DNA from: Coemansia sp. RSA 487
Lineage: Eukaryota > Kickxellomycota > Kickxellomycetes > Kickxellales > Kickxellaceae
Direction: 5' to 3'
DNA: 64,000 nt
NCBI GenBank assembly: GCA_027577595.1
Contig: JANBRJ010000030.1
Span: forward strand, 26,001 to 90,000
The notes beneath the pieces were generated by a model that was given only the letters and a program-made list of their open reading frames with translations, searched no databases and had not been told where the DNA came from. A program made the translations under genes and the position numbers. This document shows positions 9,769 to 20,573 of the stretch, piece by piece (the first letter of the stretch is position 1; every line of letters begins with the position of its first letter).

Positions 9769-11595
9769 TGTGATTAGCTTTTAGCCATATCCAGTGGAGT
9801 GGGTGGGAGGGAGTAATTATATATCTGTTTTTCTAAATCAACGTCAAACCAAGAAGGCATCTGCTGCCGCCGTTTCAAACTGAAGATAGTGAAGATAACA
9901 GAAGACAAAGTCTCATATTTCCAGATTGTAGAAAATTGTGTGAAGCATGTTTGATGGGCAAGCTTGGTGCATTGCACATTTTATTTTAATCGGAAATAAA
10001 AAAAGAATATACCAAACGAAACAAAGCGGGGATGCACGACAATTACACTCAATGAAAGATCGCAGCTCAACATATCGTCGACACCAGATATACAGCTTCC
10101 GTGGAATTCTAAGAAAATACGCACTAGCACTATACATCCCTCTCGTTTGTAAATAGAATAGCAATTGCCTGACTGTGGATGAGATGCAAGGGAGGCAGAT
10201 GCAATGAATGAGAGAGCCTGCCGCAGACAAGGTCGCCCGATATCCTTGCGGAGATAGACATGCAAGGAGGAGGATTATTGCACAGGCAGTGAGAACAAGA
10301 TTTTCACTTATCGTATCCTAATGAAATGATCAATATTACTAGTTTCCTTTTTCCAGTGGCCATTAATTACGCGATGGAAGCCGCATATTCCAATTTAATA
10401 CGAATGATTGACAATCAAGAGCAAAATGAGCGGGGCAAACAAACAAACAAACAAACAAACAAACAAACAAAAAAAAGCTAACCAACCCAACCCCAATTTG
10501 AAATGTTTATCGAAAACAGGCAATTCCATTATGTTTCTCTACAATATGCACGTCATATTTACATCAAATAGCAATAGTGTAAATCCTTAGCTCGTGCAAT
10601 ATAATTTGTCGATTATGTTGAGGCGATCATTTACTTTTTCAATATGCAATTTGAGCCACAAAGAAAGACTCAACCCAAGTTTTTGTCAATACTCTTCAAT
10701 AATCTTTGTGCAGTTTGCTGTAAATCAAAAAAGATTGACCGAAAGAAAAAAGGAAATAGCTGCACATGCAAGTTGATAAAGATTGGAGCCACTTTGTGGA
10801 GACTTTTTGCTTGCCATTCCGATTTGTTTTGTTGCAAATTGCTTTTTCACTCTTGTGCCTTCATCTTCAGAACGAAGGAGAGAGAGAGAGGAGGGAGGAA
10901 GATTTTAGCAACTGTACTGGTATTTTTTTTTCTTGCTTCCTAAGGGAAAGGAGACAGACAGTGCTTCTGGTTTTCCACTTCTCCTTCGCTTACATGCTTC
11001 CCAGTCATTGCGTTTGCCCTTTGTATATAGATACTAGTGGCTTCTATTAGGAAAACAGGATAGCAGGTGACCCTTCATAGTGCACGCGGACGCAGCTATT
11101 TCGGTTGCATTCCCGTCCCCTAAAGTCTCGGACACTGAGGAAGGGAAGGCTTCCGACGATTAGTAAAAAGCAAAAAAGATAAAACAAGATTCGGCCCTTG
11201 TGTCGTGAAGCGGGAAGGAAAATAAAAAAGATCTGTAGGTGTATCAAAAGTCCGCCTTACTTGCTAACAATAAAAAACATCATATTAGAATCCCTGGCCC
11301 TTTTATTATTTTTTTTTTTCCAATCACAGGCTTGAGGTCGGATTGGAAAAACGGGATTTTCTCCTTTCCAAGGTGGAGGAGGAAGGGAATATAAATAGGA
11401 AATATTGAGACGGATAAGAGAGGAAGGTACAAAAGAAATAAATCGTTTTTCATCCTGGTCCGTTGTTTTTTTCTTTCTTTTGCTATTTATGTAAAGGCAA
11501 CATTCAAGATAATCCACTTTCACAGGATCCTCTTTTTTTTGTTGGTTCCGCTTTAATTTACGTTTGCATTATTTTTCTCTTATTTTCTAAATAAA
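9769..11595. other. 1.8-kb intergenic region upstream of the P450 gene
   Basis: No convincing gene. It includes (AAAC)n at about 10436-10476, several A/T homopolymers and a GA-rich patch near 10882-10902. Short open frames on both strands have no recognisable domain and are dominated by Phe/Lys/Ser. It probably contains the 3' end of the lactonase transcript and a long P450 promoter. No tRNA signature found. Confidence 0.5.
10436..10476. repeat. (AAAC)n microsatellite
   Basis: Tetranucleotide run directly visible, ending in a poly-A stretch. Confidence 0.95.
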
Positions 11596-13260
11596 ATGGC
11601 ATTGCGGCTGGAATACAAAGCCGCTGTTGGACACGCAGTACTGTCATATCTAACAAGACTGGGGCGGACAGCCACAGCGGTATCACAGACCATCGGGACC
11701 GCCGATTTCACAACAATAGCACGGCAACTTGTGCAGCTGTTCCAGCGCACAGTAACGCCACGACACGTGTGCGCCGGGATAGCAGCATACGCAGTGTGGC
11801 GCACAGTCTATGCGCTATGTTTCTCGCCACTGCGGACGGTCCCAGGCAGGTTTCTTTACAGGCTGAATCCGGTGTTCTCGCTGTTCGACAGCGTAACAGG
11901 CTCCACCAACGACGACATGGTGGAGGACTGCAGGCAGTACGGACACGTGTACGTTATGGAGCCACGCAAGGTAGCGGTGTGTCATCCAGACGACGGACGG
12001 CTGGTGCTGAGCAGCTACTCGTTCGTCAAGGACAAGCTGTACGACAATCCAGATTTCCTGGACCCGTCGATATTCACAACACGGGACGCGGAGCTCAACA
12101 AGCGGCGGCGGCGACAGGTGGGCCCGGCGCTAAGCATGAGCGGGCTGCTGAAAATGGAGCCCACGGTGCTGGCGGCCGGAGTGCAGCAGCTGATGCGCAA
12201 ATGGGACGAGTACATCGACAGGTCGCAGGGGAAGGCCAAGGTGTGCTACTTTTACGACATTAAGCTGATGACGTTCGACGTCATTGCGTCGCTGAGCCTG
12301 GGCCACAAGCATCGGTCGCTGACGGACGGAAGCAGGAGGACTGGCGCGTGGGTCGAGAAGACGTTTGCGCTGATGCTGACGCAGATGATGCTCCCCATAG
12401 TCAAGCGGTGGCCGCTACGCGCACTCACGTACTTCCTGTGGGGCCGCGACATCAACGAGTTCCTCGAGTTTGGGCACCGCACCATTATGCACCGCAAGGC
12501 CGACATCTCCAGAGACCCATCCAGCAAGCCAAACGACATCCTGCAGCAGTTCATCGATGCCGAGGACCCAGAGTCCAATGGCATCAAGATGACGCCAAGC
12601 GAAGTGCTTACCGAGACCATTACGCTGATCATAGGCGGCGTCGACACCACGTCCACGGCCATCTCGTGGAGCATCCATCTCCTCCTGCTGTACCCGGAGC
12701 ACCTGAAGCTGCTGGTGGATCAGATCCGGTACGCGTTTGCCAAGGACCAGCTGATTACGTACGAGATGGCGCGGGACCGCGTGCCGTACCTAGAGGCATG
12801 CGTGCTTGAGTCGCTGCGTCTATGCCCGACATCGACCAACCTGCCACGCACCGTGCCCAGGGGCGGCATCACGCTGCGGGGCCACCATATTCCCGAAGGC
12901 TACACGGCTGTCGTCAGCATAGCCGCATGCGCCATGAACCCATCGGTGTGGGCCAGCCCCCGCCTGTACGACCCTACGCGCTTCCTTGGCTGCGAAGCAG
13001 AAGCCAACAGGCGCAACGTGCTGACATTCAGCGCCGGCGTGCGTATTTGCCCCGGCCGCCATCTCGCAATGATCGAGATTGTCACCACGCTGGTCAACAT
13101 TCTGAACCGCTACGACGTTTCGCTTCCTCCAGACGCCCAGTACACGCCCTTCAATGTCGACAGCGAAGGGCTGCCTATCATCATGCCCCGCACCAACATG
13201 GTTAGCATGGTGCCCAGATACCCAGCTCGCGATTGCAACATTGTCATCTCCAGGCGATAA
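11596..13260 (+). CDS. Cytochrome P450 monooxygenase
   Basis: A 554-aa haem-thiolate monooxygenase. A membrane-anchor-like segment lies at about 58-78, followed by a proline-containing linker (FSPLRTVPGRF). The I-helix oxygen-binding motif is GGVDTT (347-352), the K-helix ExxR is ESLR (405-408), and the haem loop is FSAGVRICPG (478-487) with Cys485 as the iron ligand. The long N-terminus before the anchor could place the catalytic domain at the ER surface. It is GC-rich compared with its flanks. No neighbouring biosynthetic genes point to a secondary-metabolite cluster, so the substrate is unknown. Some residues recall CYP3/CYP5-like fungal P450s, but I would not assign a family. Confidence 0.93.
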   Translation: MALRLEYKAAVGHAVLSYLTRLGRTATAVSQTIGTADFTTIARQLVQLFQRTVTPRHVCAGIAAYAVWRTVYALCFSPLRTVPGRFLYRLNPVFSLFDSVTGSTNDDMVEDCRQYGHVYVMEPRKVAVCHPDDGRLVLSSYSFVKDKLYDNPDFLDPSIFTTRDAELNKRRRRQVGPALSMSGLLKMEPTVLAAGVQQLMRKWDEYIDRSQGKAKVCYFYDIKLMTFDVIASLSLGHKHRSLTDGSRRTGAWVEKTFALMLTQMMLPIVKRWPLRALTYFLWGRDINEFLEFGHRTIMHRKADISRDPSSKPNDILQQFIDAEDPESNGIKMTPSEVLTETITLIIGGVDTTSTAISWSIHLLLLYPEHLKLLVDQIRYAFAKDQLITYEMARDRVPYLEACVLESLRLCPTSTNLPRTVPRGGITLRGHHIPEGYTAVVSIAACAMNPSVWASPRLYDPTRFLGCEAEANRRNVLTFSAGVRICPGRHLAMIEIVTTLVNILNRYDVSLPPDAQYTPFNVDSEGLPIIMPRTNMVSMVPRYPARDCNIVISRR

Positions 13261-13306
13261 CCTACCACCTTACCCACCACCTCTCGCCTACTTATCTACC
13301 CACCCA

Positions 13307-13349
13307 CCTGCCTACCTGCCTACCTGCCTACCTGCCTACCTGCCTACAT
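13307..13349. repeat. Octanucleotide repeat (CCTGCCTA)n
   Basis: Tandem CCTGCCTA units in the 3' flank of the P450 gene, followed by a (TA)n run at about 13420-13438. Confidence 0.9.
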
Positions 13350-13454
13350 ACCTAGCTGCTGAGCGGGAGGGGGGAGGAGGGCTTTTTTCTCCTTCAGAAG
13401 AAAAAAATAGTATTTGTTAATATATATATATATATATAAAGAAAATTATTATCC

Positions 13455-14912
13455 TCAGACCGAAAGCACGGCCGGCTTCTTTGCCTCAATAATGTGCTTG
13501 TACGGCTCGAGCGCCGGCTCCACGTGCTTGGCAACAAAGCCAACGACCTGCTGCGGCGCACGGCCAATGAACGTGGCCGGGTTGAGCAGCTCGTCAAGCT
13601 CATCCTTGATAGGCGCAAAGTACGCACACTCGCTGACGCGCTGGATAAGATCGTTGTCGCCGCCCTCTTGCTTGACAACAGCAGCCGCCTGATGCGACAG
13701 CACGCGGATCTGTTCGTGGCATTCCTGGCGGTCGCCTCCCTTTTTGACCATGGCCATGATAAAGTTCTCTGTGGCCATGAATGGAAGCTCCGTGCGGATG
13801 CGCCGCTCAATGACCTTGGGATACACCACCAGGCCCTCGACTACGTTTTGCATCGTGGTTAACACGATATCTGCCGTCAGGCAGGCCTCGGGAATGCTGA
13901 TACGGCGGTTGGCCGAGTCATCAAGCGTGCGTTCCAGCCACTGCACCGACGCAGTCTGCAACACGTCGCCGATAAGCACCATCAGGTGGCGCGACAGCGA
14001 GCATATGCGCTCGCACCGCATAGGGTTGCGCTTGTACGCCATGGCCGAGGACCCGATCTGGTCCTTTTCAAACGGCTCCTCGATTTCCTTCAGATTGGCA
14101 AGCAGGCGGATGTCCGTCGCAATGCGGTGCGCCGTGGCTCCGAAGGACGCCAGGGGACTCATAAAGTCCACGTCGATCTTGCGCGAATACGTCTGCCCAC
14201 ACACCGGGTAGCAGGCGGAAAACCCGCTGAGCTCGGTCACAAGCGCATCAAGCTGCTCGACCTTGTCATGGTCTCCCGAGAACAGCGCAAGAAAAGACGC
14301 CTGCGTCCCCGTGGTGCCCTTGACGCCCCTGAACCCCAGGTCATCCCTGGCTCTTTGCATGTTGCGCAAATCCCATAGGAGCTCTTGGATCCACAGCGTT
14401 GCACGCTTGCCCACCGTGGTCAGCTGTGCCGGCTGGAAATGCGTGAACCCCAGCGTTGGCAGGTCCTTATGCTCGATGGCGAATTTCGCCAGATCGCTTA
14501 TCACGCACACAAGCTTGCCGATAAGCAGATCCATGGCGTCACGGAATATGATCAGATCAGCGTTATCCGTTACAAAGCACGATGTTGCGCCTAGATGGAT
14601 AATCCCAGCCGCCTCGGGTGCTGCTAGCCCGAACGTATGTACATGGGCCATCACGTCGTGTCTACGCTTCTTCTCTTCCGCCTCGGCTACTTTGTAGTCA
14701 ATCGTGGTCAGGTTTGCTTTCATTTGCAGCAGTGCCGTGTCGCTGATACCGGGGATCCCTAGCTGCTTCTCGGCTACTGCCAGGTTGTACCACAGTTGGC
14801 GCCACGTTCCGAACCTCTTGTTGTTCGAAAAGTTCGCTGCCATCTCTGGCGATGCGTACCGCGATGTCAGCGGGCTTTGGTACTTTGCGTTGGGGTCGGC
14901 AGCAGCAGACAT
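13455..14912 (-). CDS. ADE13: Adenylosuccinate lyase
   Basis: A 485-aa member of the fumarase/aspartase superfamily. It cleaves SAICAR to AICAR and adenylosuccinate to AMP in purine synthesis. Motifs include [15 protein letters not shown] (His and Thr/Ser of the substrate site), [19 protein letters not shown], and the signature loop [15 protein letters not shown] carrying the mobile catalytic serine. The N-terminus ([15 protein letters not shown]) and length match fungal Ade13 (about 480 aa). Convergent with the P450 gene, with under 200 bp between the stop codons. Confidence 0.97.
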   Translation of the reverse strand: MSAAADPNAKYQSPLTSRYASPEMAANFSNNKRFGTWRQLWYNLAVAEKQLGIPGISDTALLQMKANLTTIDYKVAEAEEKKRRHDVMAHVHTFGLAAPEAAGIIHLGATSCFVTDNADLIIFRDAMDLLIGKLVCVISDLAKFAIEHKDLPTLGFTHFQPAQLTTVGKRATLWIQELLWDLRNMQRARDDLGFRGVKGTTGTQASFLALFSGDHDKVEQLDALVTELSGFSACYPVCGQTYSRKIDVDFMSPLASFGATAHRIATDIRLLANLKEIEEPFEKDQIGSSAMAYKRNPMRCERICSLSRHLMVLIGDVLQTASVQWLERTLDDSANRRISIPEACLTADIVLTTMQNVVEGLVVYPKVIERRIRTELPFMATENFIMAMVKKGGDRQECHEQIRVLSHQAAAVVKQEGGDNDLIQRVSECAYFAPIKDELDELLNPATFIGRAPQQVVGFVAKHVEPALEPYKHIIEAKKPAVLSV

Positions 14913-15304
14913 TTTTTGTAGCAGAGCTTACGAAGAAAAAGTGTAAATGTTTGATAAAGTAGCAAAAAGCTGAACGAAAAAAAGAGCAAGATCAAAAGGA
15001 ACGGCGAGAAAAAAAATGAAAAGGCAAGAAAATTTTTTTTACTGTGATCAAAAAACCGCCTTCTTTCCCTTCCCCTCCTCCCTCCTCCCCCCTCATTGCT
15101 GTTATCAGCACAGAAGAGGATTGGATTGGTACCTTTTTTTTTTTTCTTCCACAAATTATAATATGACTCAGTGCCTGGAACATCCATCGTCATCATCATC
15201 AATAGCCAGTTTCAATTTCTGCCATCCACAGCTTGTATTTTGAGCGCAAGTGCTTTGATACTGAAACAAATAAGAAGGAAAGAGAAAAAACCCTACTGTT
15301 GCAA
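14913..15304. other. Intergenic, ADE13 promoter and CDC50-gene 3' flank
   Basis: 392 bp with long T/A tracts on both strands and a CCT-rich patch near 15069-15096. The open frames crossing it have no coding character. Confidence 0.5.
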
Positions 15305-16519
15305 TCATGGCCGCTGGCGCATCATATCATTGCCCACGTTCTTGTTACGGCCGGTCGAAGTCCCAGCAGAGTTGGAATTGTCTGCCAGTCCCGATGCCAC
15401 CTGCTGGTTCCATGACAGATACGTGTGGTCGCCAAGACGCCTCGGGCGGTAGAAGTGGCGGATGGCGAAGATGCAGCCAAGGAGCACGCACAGCCCGCCG
15501 ACTACAATGAACGCAATCCCCAGCACAGGGTTCCGCCCACCCATGAACGAAGTTGTTGAGATGACGATCGACTTGGTTCCGCCAAACGACCTGGTGTCGT
15601 AGTTCATCATCACATTGATTGAATACGTGCCGCTATTCATCGTGTCCTCGGTGTTTTTCATGTACAGCTTGCGGAACGTTGGCAGTCCAGCAGTGCGCAT
15701 CCACACAAGAAAGTGCTCGTCCTGCGACAGATCCGGGATCCCCGTAGTATCGTTGTACTTAGTGCCGTATTTGGCGTACCAGTTGGGTGGCGGATACGCT
15801 TGGTCCGGCTTGTAAGCTGTCGGGTTGACGCGCTTGCGATCCGACTCCCACGCAATCCCGCTCTCTGTCATCACATACGTTGTCGGCGGCTGGTTTCCCG
15901 ACGGGTTTGTTAGCACTGGCTGGCTAATCGTGTCGTTGAAAATCGAGTTTGCTATCAGTCCGCAAGGGTAATACGGAAGCTTCCCGTTGCCCCCATCGGA
16001 CGTCACATCCAGTGGGCTGCAGTCGCCGCCTTGCAAATCAGACGCTGACCGCGCCTTCCCCTTCAGCTGGTCCACGTCAAAGCTGCGCGTGTACCGTCTG
16101 TGGTTCTGATAAAAGCTGGTCAGTCGATAATAGAGGAACACTCCCGGATCCAAATCCTTGGGTAGAGAGAACGTGATCGTGCACGTGCTGTTCTCGCTGT
16201 TGTACTGCTGCTGCGGCGCCGCAATTTTCTTGCTTTCGATTCCGTGCAGATGGTAATCGTACAGGGTTGGGCCAATGTCCGACGGCGAATTGCTCAGCTT
16301 GTCGCAATCCGTGTAGTCAATCCGCAACTCATTTATACGCTGCGACGCCCACAAAAGCCATCCGCCGATGGGCGCAAATATTATTCCAATCACGAAAAAC
16401 GTAGGCAGCACGCTCTTGGGTGTAAGAAGCGGCTGCCACGCGCGCAGTCGCTGCTGCTTGAACGCCGTATTGGACGGGCGTTTGCTCTTGGCTTCGTTTG
16501 TAGCCCCGCTGTTGGTCAT
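15305..16519 (-). CDS. CDC50/LEM3-family P4-ATPase (flippase) subunit
   Basis: A 404-aa product beginning at ATG 16519 (MTNSGATNEAKSK). The open frame extends 55 codons further but would add a hydrophobic stretch absent from the family. Topology is two membrane spans: about 37-57 (SVLPTFFVIGIIFAPIGGWLL) and a second near 340-365 (NPVLGIAFIVVGGLCVLLGCIFA), with a large lumenal domain between. Family motifs seen: FxPxG-like IFAPIG, DYTDC, CxIxF-like CTITFSLPKDL, YYRLTSFYQNHRRYTRS and the PCGLIANSIFNDT block. CDC50 proteins chaperone P4-ATPases that flip phospholipids in Golgi, endosomal and plasma membranes. Divergent from the folylpolyglutamate synthase gene. Confidence 0.95.
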   Translation of the reverse strand: MTNSGATNEAKSKRPSNTAFKQQRLRAWQPLLTPKSVLPTFFVIGIIFAPIGGWLLWASQRINELRIDYTDCDKLSNSPSDIGPTLYDYHLHGIESKKIAAPQQQYNSENSTCTITFSLPKDLDPGVFLYYRLTSFYQNHRRYTRSFDVDQLKGKARSASDLQGGDCSPLDVTSDGGNGKLPYYPCGLIANSIFNDTISQPVLTNPSGNQPPTTYVMTESGIAWESDRKRVNPTAYKPDQAYPPPNWYAKYGTKYNDTTGIPDLSQDEHFLVWMRTAGLPTFRKLYMKNTEDTMNSGTYSINVMMNYDTRSFGGTKSIVISTTSFMGGRNPVLGIAFIVVGGLCVLLGCIFAIRHFYRPRRLGDHTYLSWNQQVASGLADNSNSAGTSTGRNKNVGNDMMRQRP

Positions 16520-16885
16520 CTTGGGATAAATGAATGTAAAAAAGAGTATACAATGAGCGAAATAAAACAAAATAAAAAGTGTAAAATAATAGAATGAGGC
16601 GAAGGGGGGAAAGCGGAATAAAGTGATTGATGATGCCTTGGCAGCAAGCGTAAATGCACTCTCACAGACAGACAACTGCCACACGCTTTTTTATTTTTAT
16701 TTATTTAAGCCTTGTTGAATGCCAGAAATCTCCCGCGCGCAAAAGCATATCTTTTGGCAAGAGGCCTCTTTTTTTTTGGTTCTAGCCCCTTTTATTTCCC
16801 CTCTCTTTATTCTTGCTTCTTTATCTCGGCTTCTATTTGTCTGCATTAGCTCTGCTTTCCCTTTGTTGACAGCCGCGCTTCAGCT
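16520..16885. promoter_or_regulatory. Divergent promoter, CDC50 gene / folylpolyglutamate synthase
   Basis: 366 bp between opposite starts, with A/T tracts and pyrimidine-rich stretches on the plus strand (16768-16860). No specific site is identifiable. Confidence 0.45.
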
Positions 16886-18679
16886 ATGCGGCACTGGAAA
16901 CATCAGCTTCTCTTGCGCTTGGCGGCCCTGCAGTCGCATGCAGCAAAAACACAACTGTTCCCAACAAAATCAGCAGTGGTCACAACTACCACCAACAATA
17001 CCAACGCTAACAGGATGGTGGTGGTAGGCGATCACATCCCAAAAAACTTTTCTCTTTCCACCACTGCTAACAGCAGCAGTAGTAGCAGGCGGCCATTCTT
17101 TTCCTCCCTTCTTTCACTTTCCACCACCACCACCACCGCTACTAATACACCTAAAGCTTTATTTTCAACTATGCGCGAAGGGACCGCCGGAGCTTCTGCT
17201 TCTACTGACGGCGACAAAACGTACGAGTCGGCCGTCAAGGACCTCAACAACCTGCAAACAAACTACCAGATCATGGAGCAGATCCGGGCGTCTGGCGGGC
17301 GGCTCAACGAGAACAGCATCCCCGAGTTCGAGGCGTTTCTAGAGAAAGTGGGCCACCAAACACCCGACCTTGACCGACTCAACGTCATCCATATCACTGG
17401 AACCAAGGGCAAAGGGTCGACATGCGCATTCGTTGCCTCCATCCTGTCGCAACTATCTTTGGCTGGTAGTACCCAGAGAAAGCTAAAGATTGGGGTGTTT
17501 ACGTCTCCGCATCTGATCGAGGTGCGGGAACGCATCCAAATAGACGGATCCCCTATATCTGCCGACTCGTTTGCAAAGTATTTCTACGAGACCTACAACG
17601 CGCTCCGCAGCCCCACGCCGCCGCTGCGCAAGGTCGCTCCCGAGTCGCCCGACATGCCCATGTACTTCCGGTTCCTGACGCTGATGGCATACCACGTGTT
17701 CCTTAGAGAGAATGTCGATGTGGCAGTCGTCGAGGTTGGCGTCGGCGGCCAGTACGACTCGACCAACGTCATCCGCAGTCCCGTTGTGTGCGGCATCGCA
17801 TCTCTGGGGCTCGACCATCAGACCACCTTGGGCTCCACCATCGAACAGATCGCTTGGCACAAGGCAGGGATCATCAAGAACGCTGTCCCTGCCTACACCG
17901 TCAGCCAGGACGACGGTGCGCTTGCGGTGATCCGCGAGCGCGCAGCCGAGCGCAGCGCACCACTTCACATCGTTGATCCAGCGAAACTACTCGGCCCTTC
18001 GGTGGAGCTGGGCATCCCGGGCAGCCACCAGCAGACCAACGCTGCGCTTGCCGTGTCGCTTTGTCGCGAATGGGTGCGGCGGACAAACATCTGTGCGTCT
18101 GTCAGCTCAGATGCTTTGGATCTGGCCATCGACGCTGGATTGCGCACTGCCAGCTGGCCAGGCAGGTCGCAAACATTTGTATCGCCACGTAATGCCAAAC
18201 TGACGTGGCACGTCGACGGCGCACACACAATCGAGAGCATGGCTGCGTGCGCCCAGTGGTTTGCGCAAATTCCAATCGATACCAGCAATGGTTGCCACCG
18301 TGTGCTTCTCTTCAACGCCGCGCATTCCCGAAATGCACCAGAGTTGCTCACCACGCTTGTAAAGAACACTGTAGTGGGACAGGATTGGTTCTGCGAGGCT
18401 GTATTCTGCCCAAACATCTCGTCCCGCTCAGACAGTGTCAACTTCACCGTGCACAATGATCCGAATCTTGGTTCACAGAAGGATGCGGCGACTGTGTGGC
18501 AGCAGTTGACGGAACTGCCTGAGACAAGTACTACGGTGCTGCCCACAATCACTGATGCGGTTGCGCACATCGAGGCCAAGTACGGTACCGCAGACGATGG
18601 TGTACCAACGCATGTACTGGTCACTGGTAGTTTGCACCTTGTTGGTGGTGTTTTGGACGCTGCCAAAGGGTCAATATAA
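16886..18679 (+). CDS. Folylpolyglutamate synthase, probable mitochondrial/cytosolic dual form
   Basis: 597 aa from ATG 16886. It adds glutamates to folates, retaining them in cytosol and mitochondria. The P-loop IHITGTKGKGSTCAF lies near 168-182. Other Mur-ligase-type motifs are FTSPHLIEVRERI, the folate/Mg region HQTTLGSTIEQIAWHKAGIIK and the C-terminal GSLHLVGGVLDA. The first 95 residues are Arg/Ser/Thr-rich without acidic runs (MRHWKHQLLLRLAALQSH...), like a mitochondrial presequence. The internal ATG at 17171 (MREGTAGAS) begins just before the conserved core (YESAVKDLNNLQTN). Animal FPGS makes mitochondrial and cytosolic enzymes from two such starts; the same is inferred here. Confidence 0.93.
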   Translation: MRHWKHQLLLRLAALQSHAAKTQLFPTKSAVVTTTTNNTNANRMVVVGDHIPKNFSLSTTANSSSSSRRPFFSSLLSLSTTTTTATNTPKALFSTMREGTAGASASTDGDKTYESAVKDLNNLQTNYQIMEQIRASGGRLNENSIPEFEAFLEKVGHQTPDLDRLNVIHITGTKGKGSTCAFVASILSQLSLAGSTQRKLKIGVFTSPHLIEVRERIQIDGSPISADSFAKYFYETYNALRSPTPPLRKVAPESPDMPMYFRFLTLMAYHVFLRENVDVAVVEVGVGGQYDSTNVIRSPVVCGIASLGLDHQTTLGSTIEQIAWHKAGIIKNAVPAYTVSQDDGALAVIRERAAERSAPLHIVDPAKLLGPSVELGIPGSHQQTNAALAVSLCREWVRRTNICASVSSDALDLAIDAGLRTASWPGRSQTFVSPRNAKLTWHVDGAHTIESMAACAQWFAQIPIDTSNGCHRVLLFNAAHSRNAPELLTTLVKNTVVGQDWFCEAVFCPNISSRSDSVNFTVHNDPNLGSQKDAATVWQQLTELPETSTTVLPTITDAVAHIEAKYGTADDGVPTHVLVTGSLHLVGGVLDAAKGSI

Positions 18680-19230
18680 CATTTAATTTGATTATTCGTG
18701 ATTTGCCTTTTTTTTCGTTTTTTTTTTTTGTGAAAAATTCTTAAGGCTGAAAAAAATAGATAAACAGTGCTCAGCGCAAATACAGCTTGGGATCCCTTCT
18801 CTTACTTTCTATTTAAAATTGCATTTTGCTGTTTCGGTAAGTACTGTTGCACTCGATGGATGCGATCATGTTCTGGATGGATTCGCACGCTTTTTTTTTG
18901 GAGATACGAATCCATCCTTGTCTGAATGCACAATGAAAGATTGTATTGAGCCCCACACCTTCTCTTTTTTTGGGATGGAAATTCGAATCGTGAAATTGCC
19001 AGCAATTTCACATATTTCCTTTGGTGCTTTTGTTTTAAACGCCTCGCCTCCCAACCTGTACTCCAATTCAAAAACAAATTTGCCTTCAAGCTCTCCATAT
19101 TCCATGGAAGAGGAGGACACTACAGCGAAAGAGAAACTGGGTCATTTTTATTTATAACTTTCCTCTCCCTTGTGTGTGTATTTTTATTTCCTATTGCCAC
19201 TGGTAGACGTTTTTTTTTTGAAAAGATAAA
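18680..19230. promoter_or_regulatory. uS8 upstream region with probable 5'UTR intron
   Basis: 551 bp. A TATA-like TATTTAAAAT lies at about 18810. A strong donor (CG/GTAAGTACT) is at 18837 and a fitting acceptor (CTGGTAG) ends at 19206, 24 bp before the start codon, with a TATAAC branch-like element at about 19153. Ribosomal-protein genes often carry 5'UTR introns. The predicted intron contains strong hairpins, listed separately. Confidence 0.45.
18875..19012 (+). ncRNA. Hairpin-rich segment in the putative uS8 leader intron (possible structured RNA)
   Basis: Perfect 11-bp inverted repeat (18875-18885 with 18907-18917), a 5-bp hairpin at 18930-18944, and a perfect 9-bp stem with tetraloop CCAG at 18990-19011. 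The trinucleotide ACA falls at 19010-19012, overlapping the end of the last stem. Intronic snoRNAs are common in ribosomal-protein genes, but I cannot see a clean H-box hinge or C/D boxes, so the class is open. Confidence 0.3.
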
Positions 19231-19623
19231 ATGGTTCGCGTTTCGGTTCTCAACGACTGCCTTAAGACCATCAGCAATGCTGAGCGCCGCGGTAAGCGCC
19301 AGGTGCTTGTGCGCCCCAGCTCCAAGGTCATTGTCAAGTTCCTTTCGGTGATGCAGAAGCACGGGTACATCGGTGAGTTCGAGATTGTCGACGACCACCG
19401 CAGTGGCAAGATTGTCGTCCAGCTTAACGGTCGCCTCAACAAGTGCGGCGTCATTTCGCCTCGCTTCCCTGTCAAGATCCCCGACATCGAGCAGTGGGTC
19501 GCTGATCTGCTCCCGTCGCGCCAATTCGGCTACCTTGTCATGACCACCTCTTCTGGTATTATGGATCACGCCGAGGCACGTCGTCGCCACGTTGGTGGAA
19601 AGATCCTTGGTTACTTCTACTAG
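19231..19623 (+). CDS. RPS22: 40S ribosomal protein uS8 (S15a/Rps22)
   Basis: A 130-aa protein collinear with eukaryotic uS8 over its whole length: [18 protein letters not shown] start, [19 protein letters not shown], the C-terminal block [12 protein letters not shown] and GGKILGYFY end. It binds the central domain of 18S rRNA in the small subunit body. The codon choice is biased toward C-ending and G-ending codons, consistent with high expression. The start is fixed by the family's invariant MVR N-terminus. Confidence 0.98.
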   Translation: MVRVSVLNDCLKTISNAERRGKRQVLVRPSSKVIVKFLSVMQKHGYIGEFEIVDDHRSGKIVVQLNGRLNKCGVISPRFPVKIPDIEQWVADLLPSRQFGYLVMTTSSGIMDHAEARRRHVGGKILGYFY

Positions 19624-20573
19624 GCTCCAAAAAGAACGCTAGCGTAAAATATTTTGCGCTCGGTTTGTTAGTTCTCAGTTTTTGATGCTTTAAAATAACA
19701 CCGAAACTTCACCAATTTCTCCTCCCCCTTTTTTTCTCTGTACATCTCTTAGTTTTGCAAAATACATTTATGAAGAAAACAACTGCTTGCGTCAATTAAT
19801 TGTTTTGGATGAATGGATATTTTAAAGTTGTCTAATTTTACTTTGGTATATTTTTGTTTCAATGCATTTTTTTGTTTCGTGTTTTTTTTACTTCATTTTG
19901 TGTTTGCTAATTTGAATGCATTGTTGAGCTATAATAAATGTTGGTTAAGCTATTATAGTCAGAAATACAAACCAGCCCCAGTGTGCTTGTCAGAGTTGGA
20001 AGTGGAACCATGGTGGGAGAAGGTGGTGGCTTTTGGAAACAGACCTGCAAACACCTGCCTGCGGTTCTGCGAATGTGATAAATCAAATATCAATGTATGT
20101 GCCAATGCTGGACTGCAATGCCAGATACATTCGATGACCATGAAACCATTGTAACAGTTCTCGCTGCCAAGTGCCTTCTTCCTATAGGTTAATGTTAAAA
20201 TTGTCTGCCACGATGCAGTGGATGTCGGATTCGGGATTGATATACTGTACAAATTTGCTTTTTATATCAGGGGCTCGCATACGGAGAGTGTTGCATATAC
20301 CGAGATTAATCTTGTATCTCCAAACGTCACCGCAGCTATACTGATGGTGCCATGAGATCTCTATAGTTATTTAGTGTAAGACAAGCGAGTAGACGGAACT
20401 AAAGTTCCTCATCTTTATTTTCAATAAACATCCTGGCTTTTATAGCCGTACAAAGAAACATTACAACAAATGAACTAGATAATTGAGGAGCATACGATAT
20501 ATGCTTCCCAATAATATGATTAACTATTCTAAGCGTTGATCATGTTGGAATGGCGGCTCAGCAGCTCACGAGC
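19624..20573. other. Intergenic region, uS8 3' flank to MIC26/27
   Basis: 950 bp. The plus frame at 19813-20154 has 113 codons but no recognisable domain and lies in T-rich sequence; I regard it as chance. Contains AATAAA-type signals (for example near 19932 and 20423). Confidence 0.45.

Noticed and set aside
17965-18666. 233-codon minus-strand open frame
   Set aside because: Antisense of folylpolyglutamate synthase.
19813-20154. 113-codon plus-strand open frame
   Set aside because: T-rich 3' flank of uS8; Phe-rich N-terminus and no domain.
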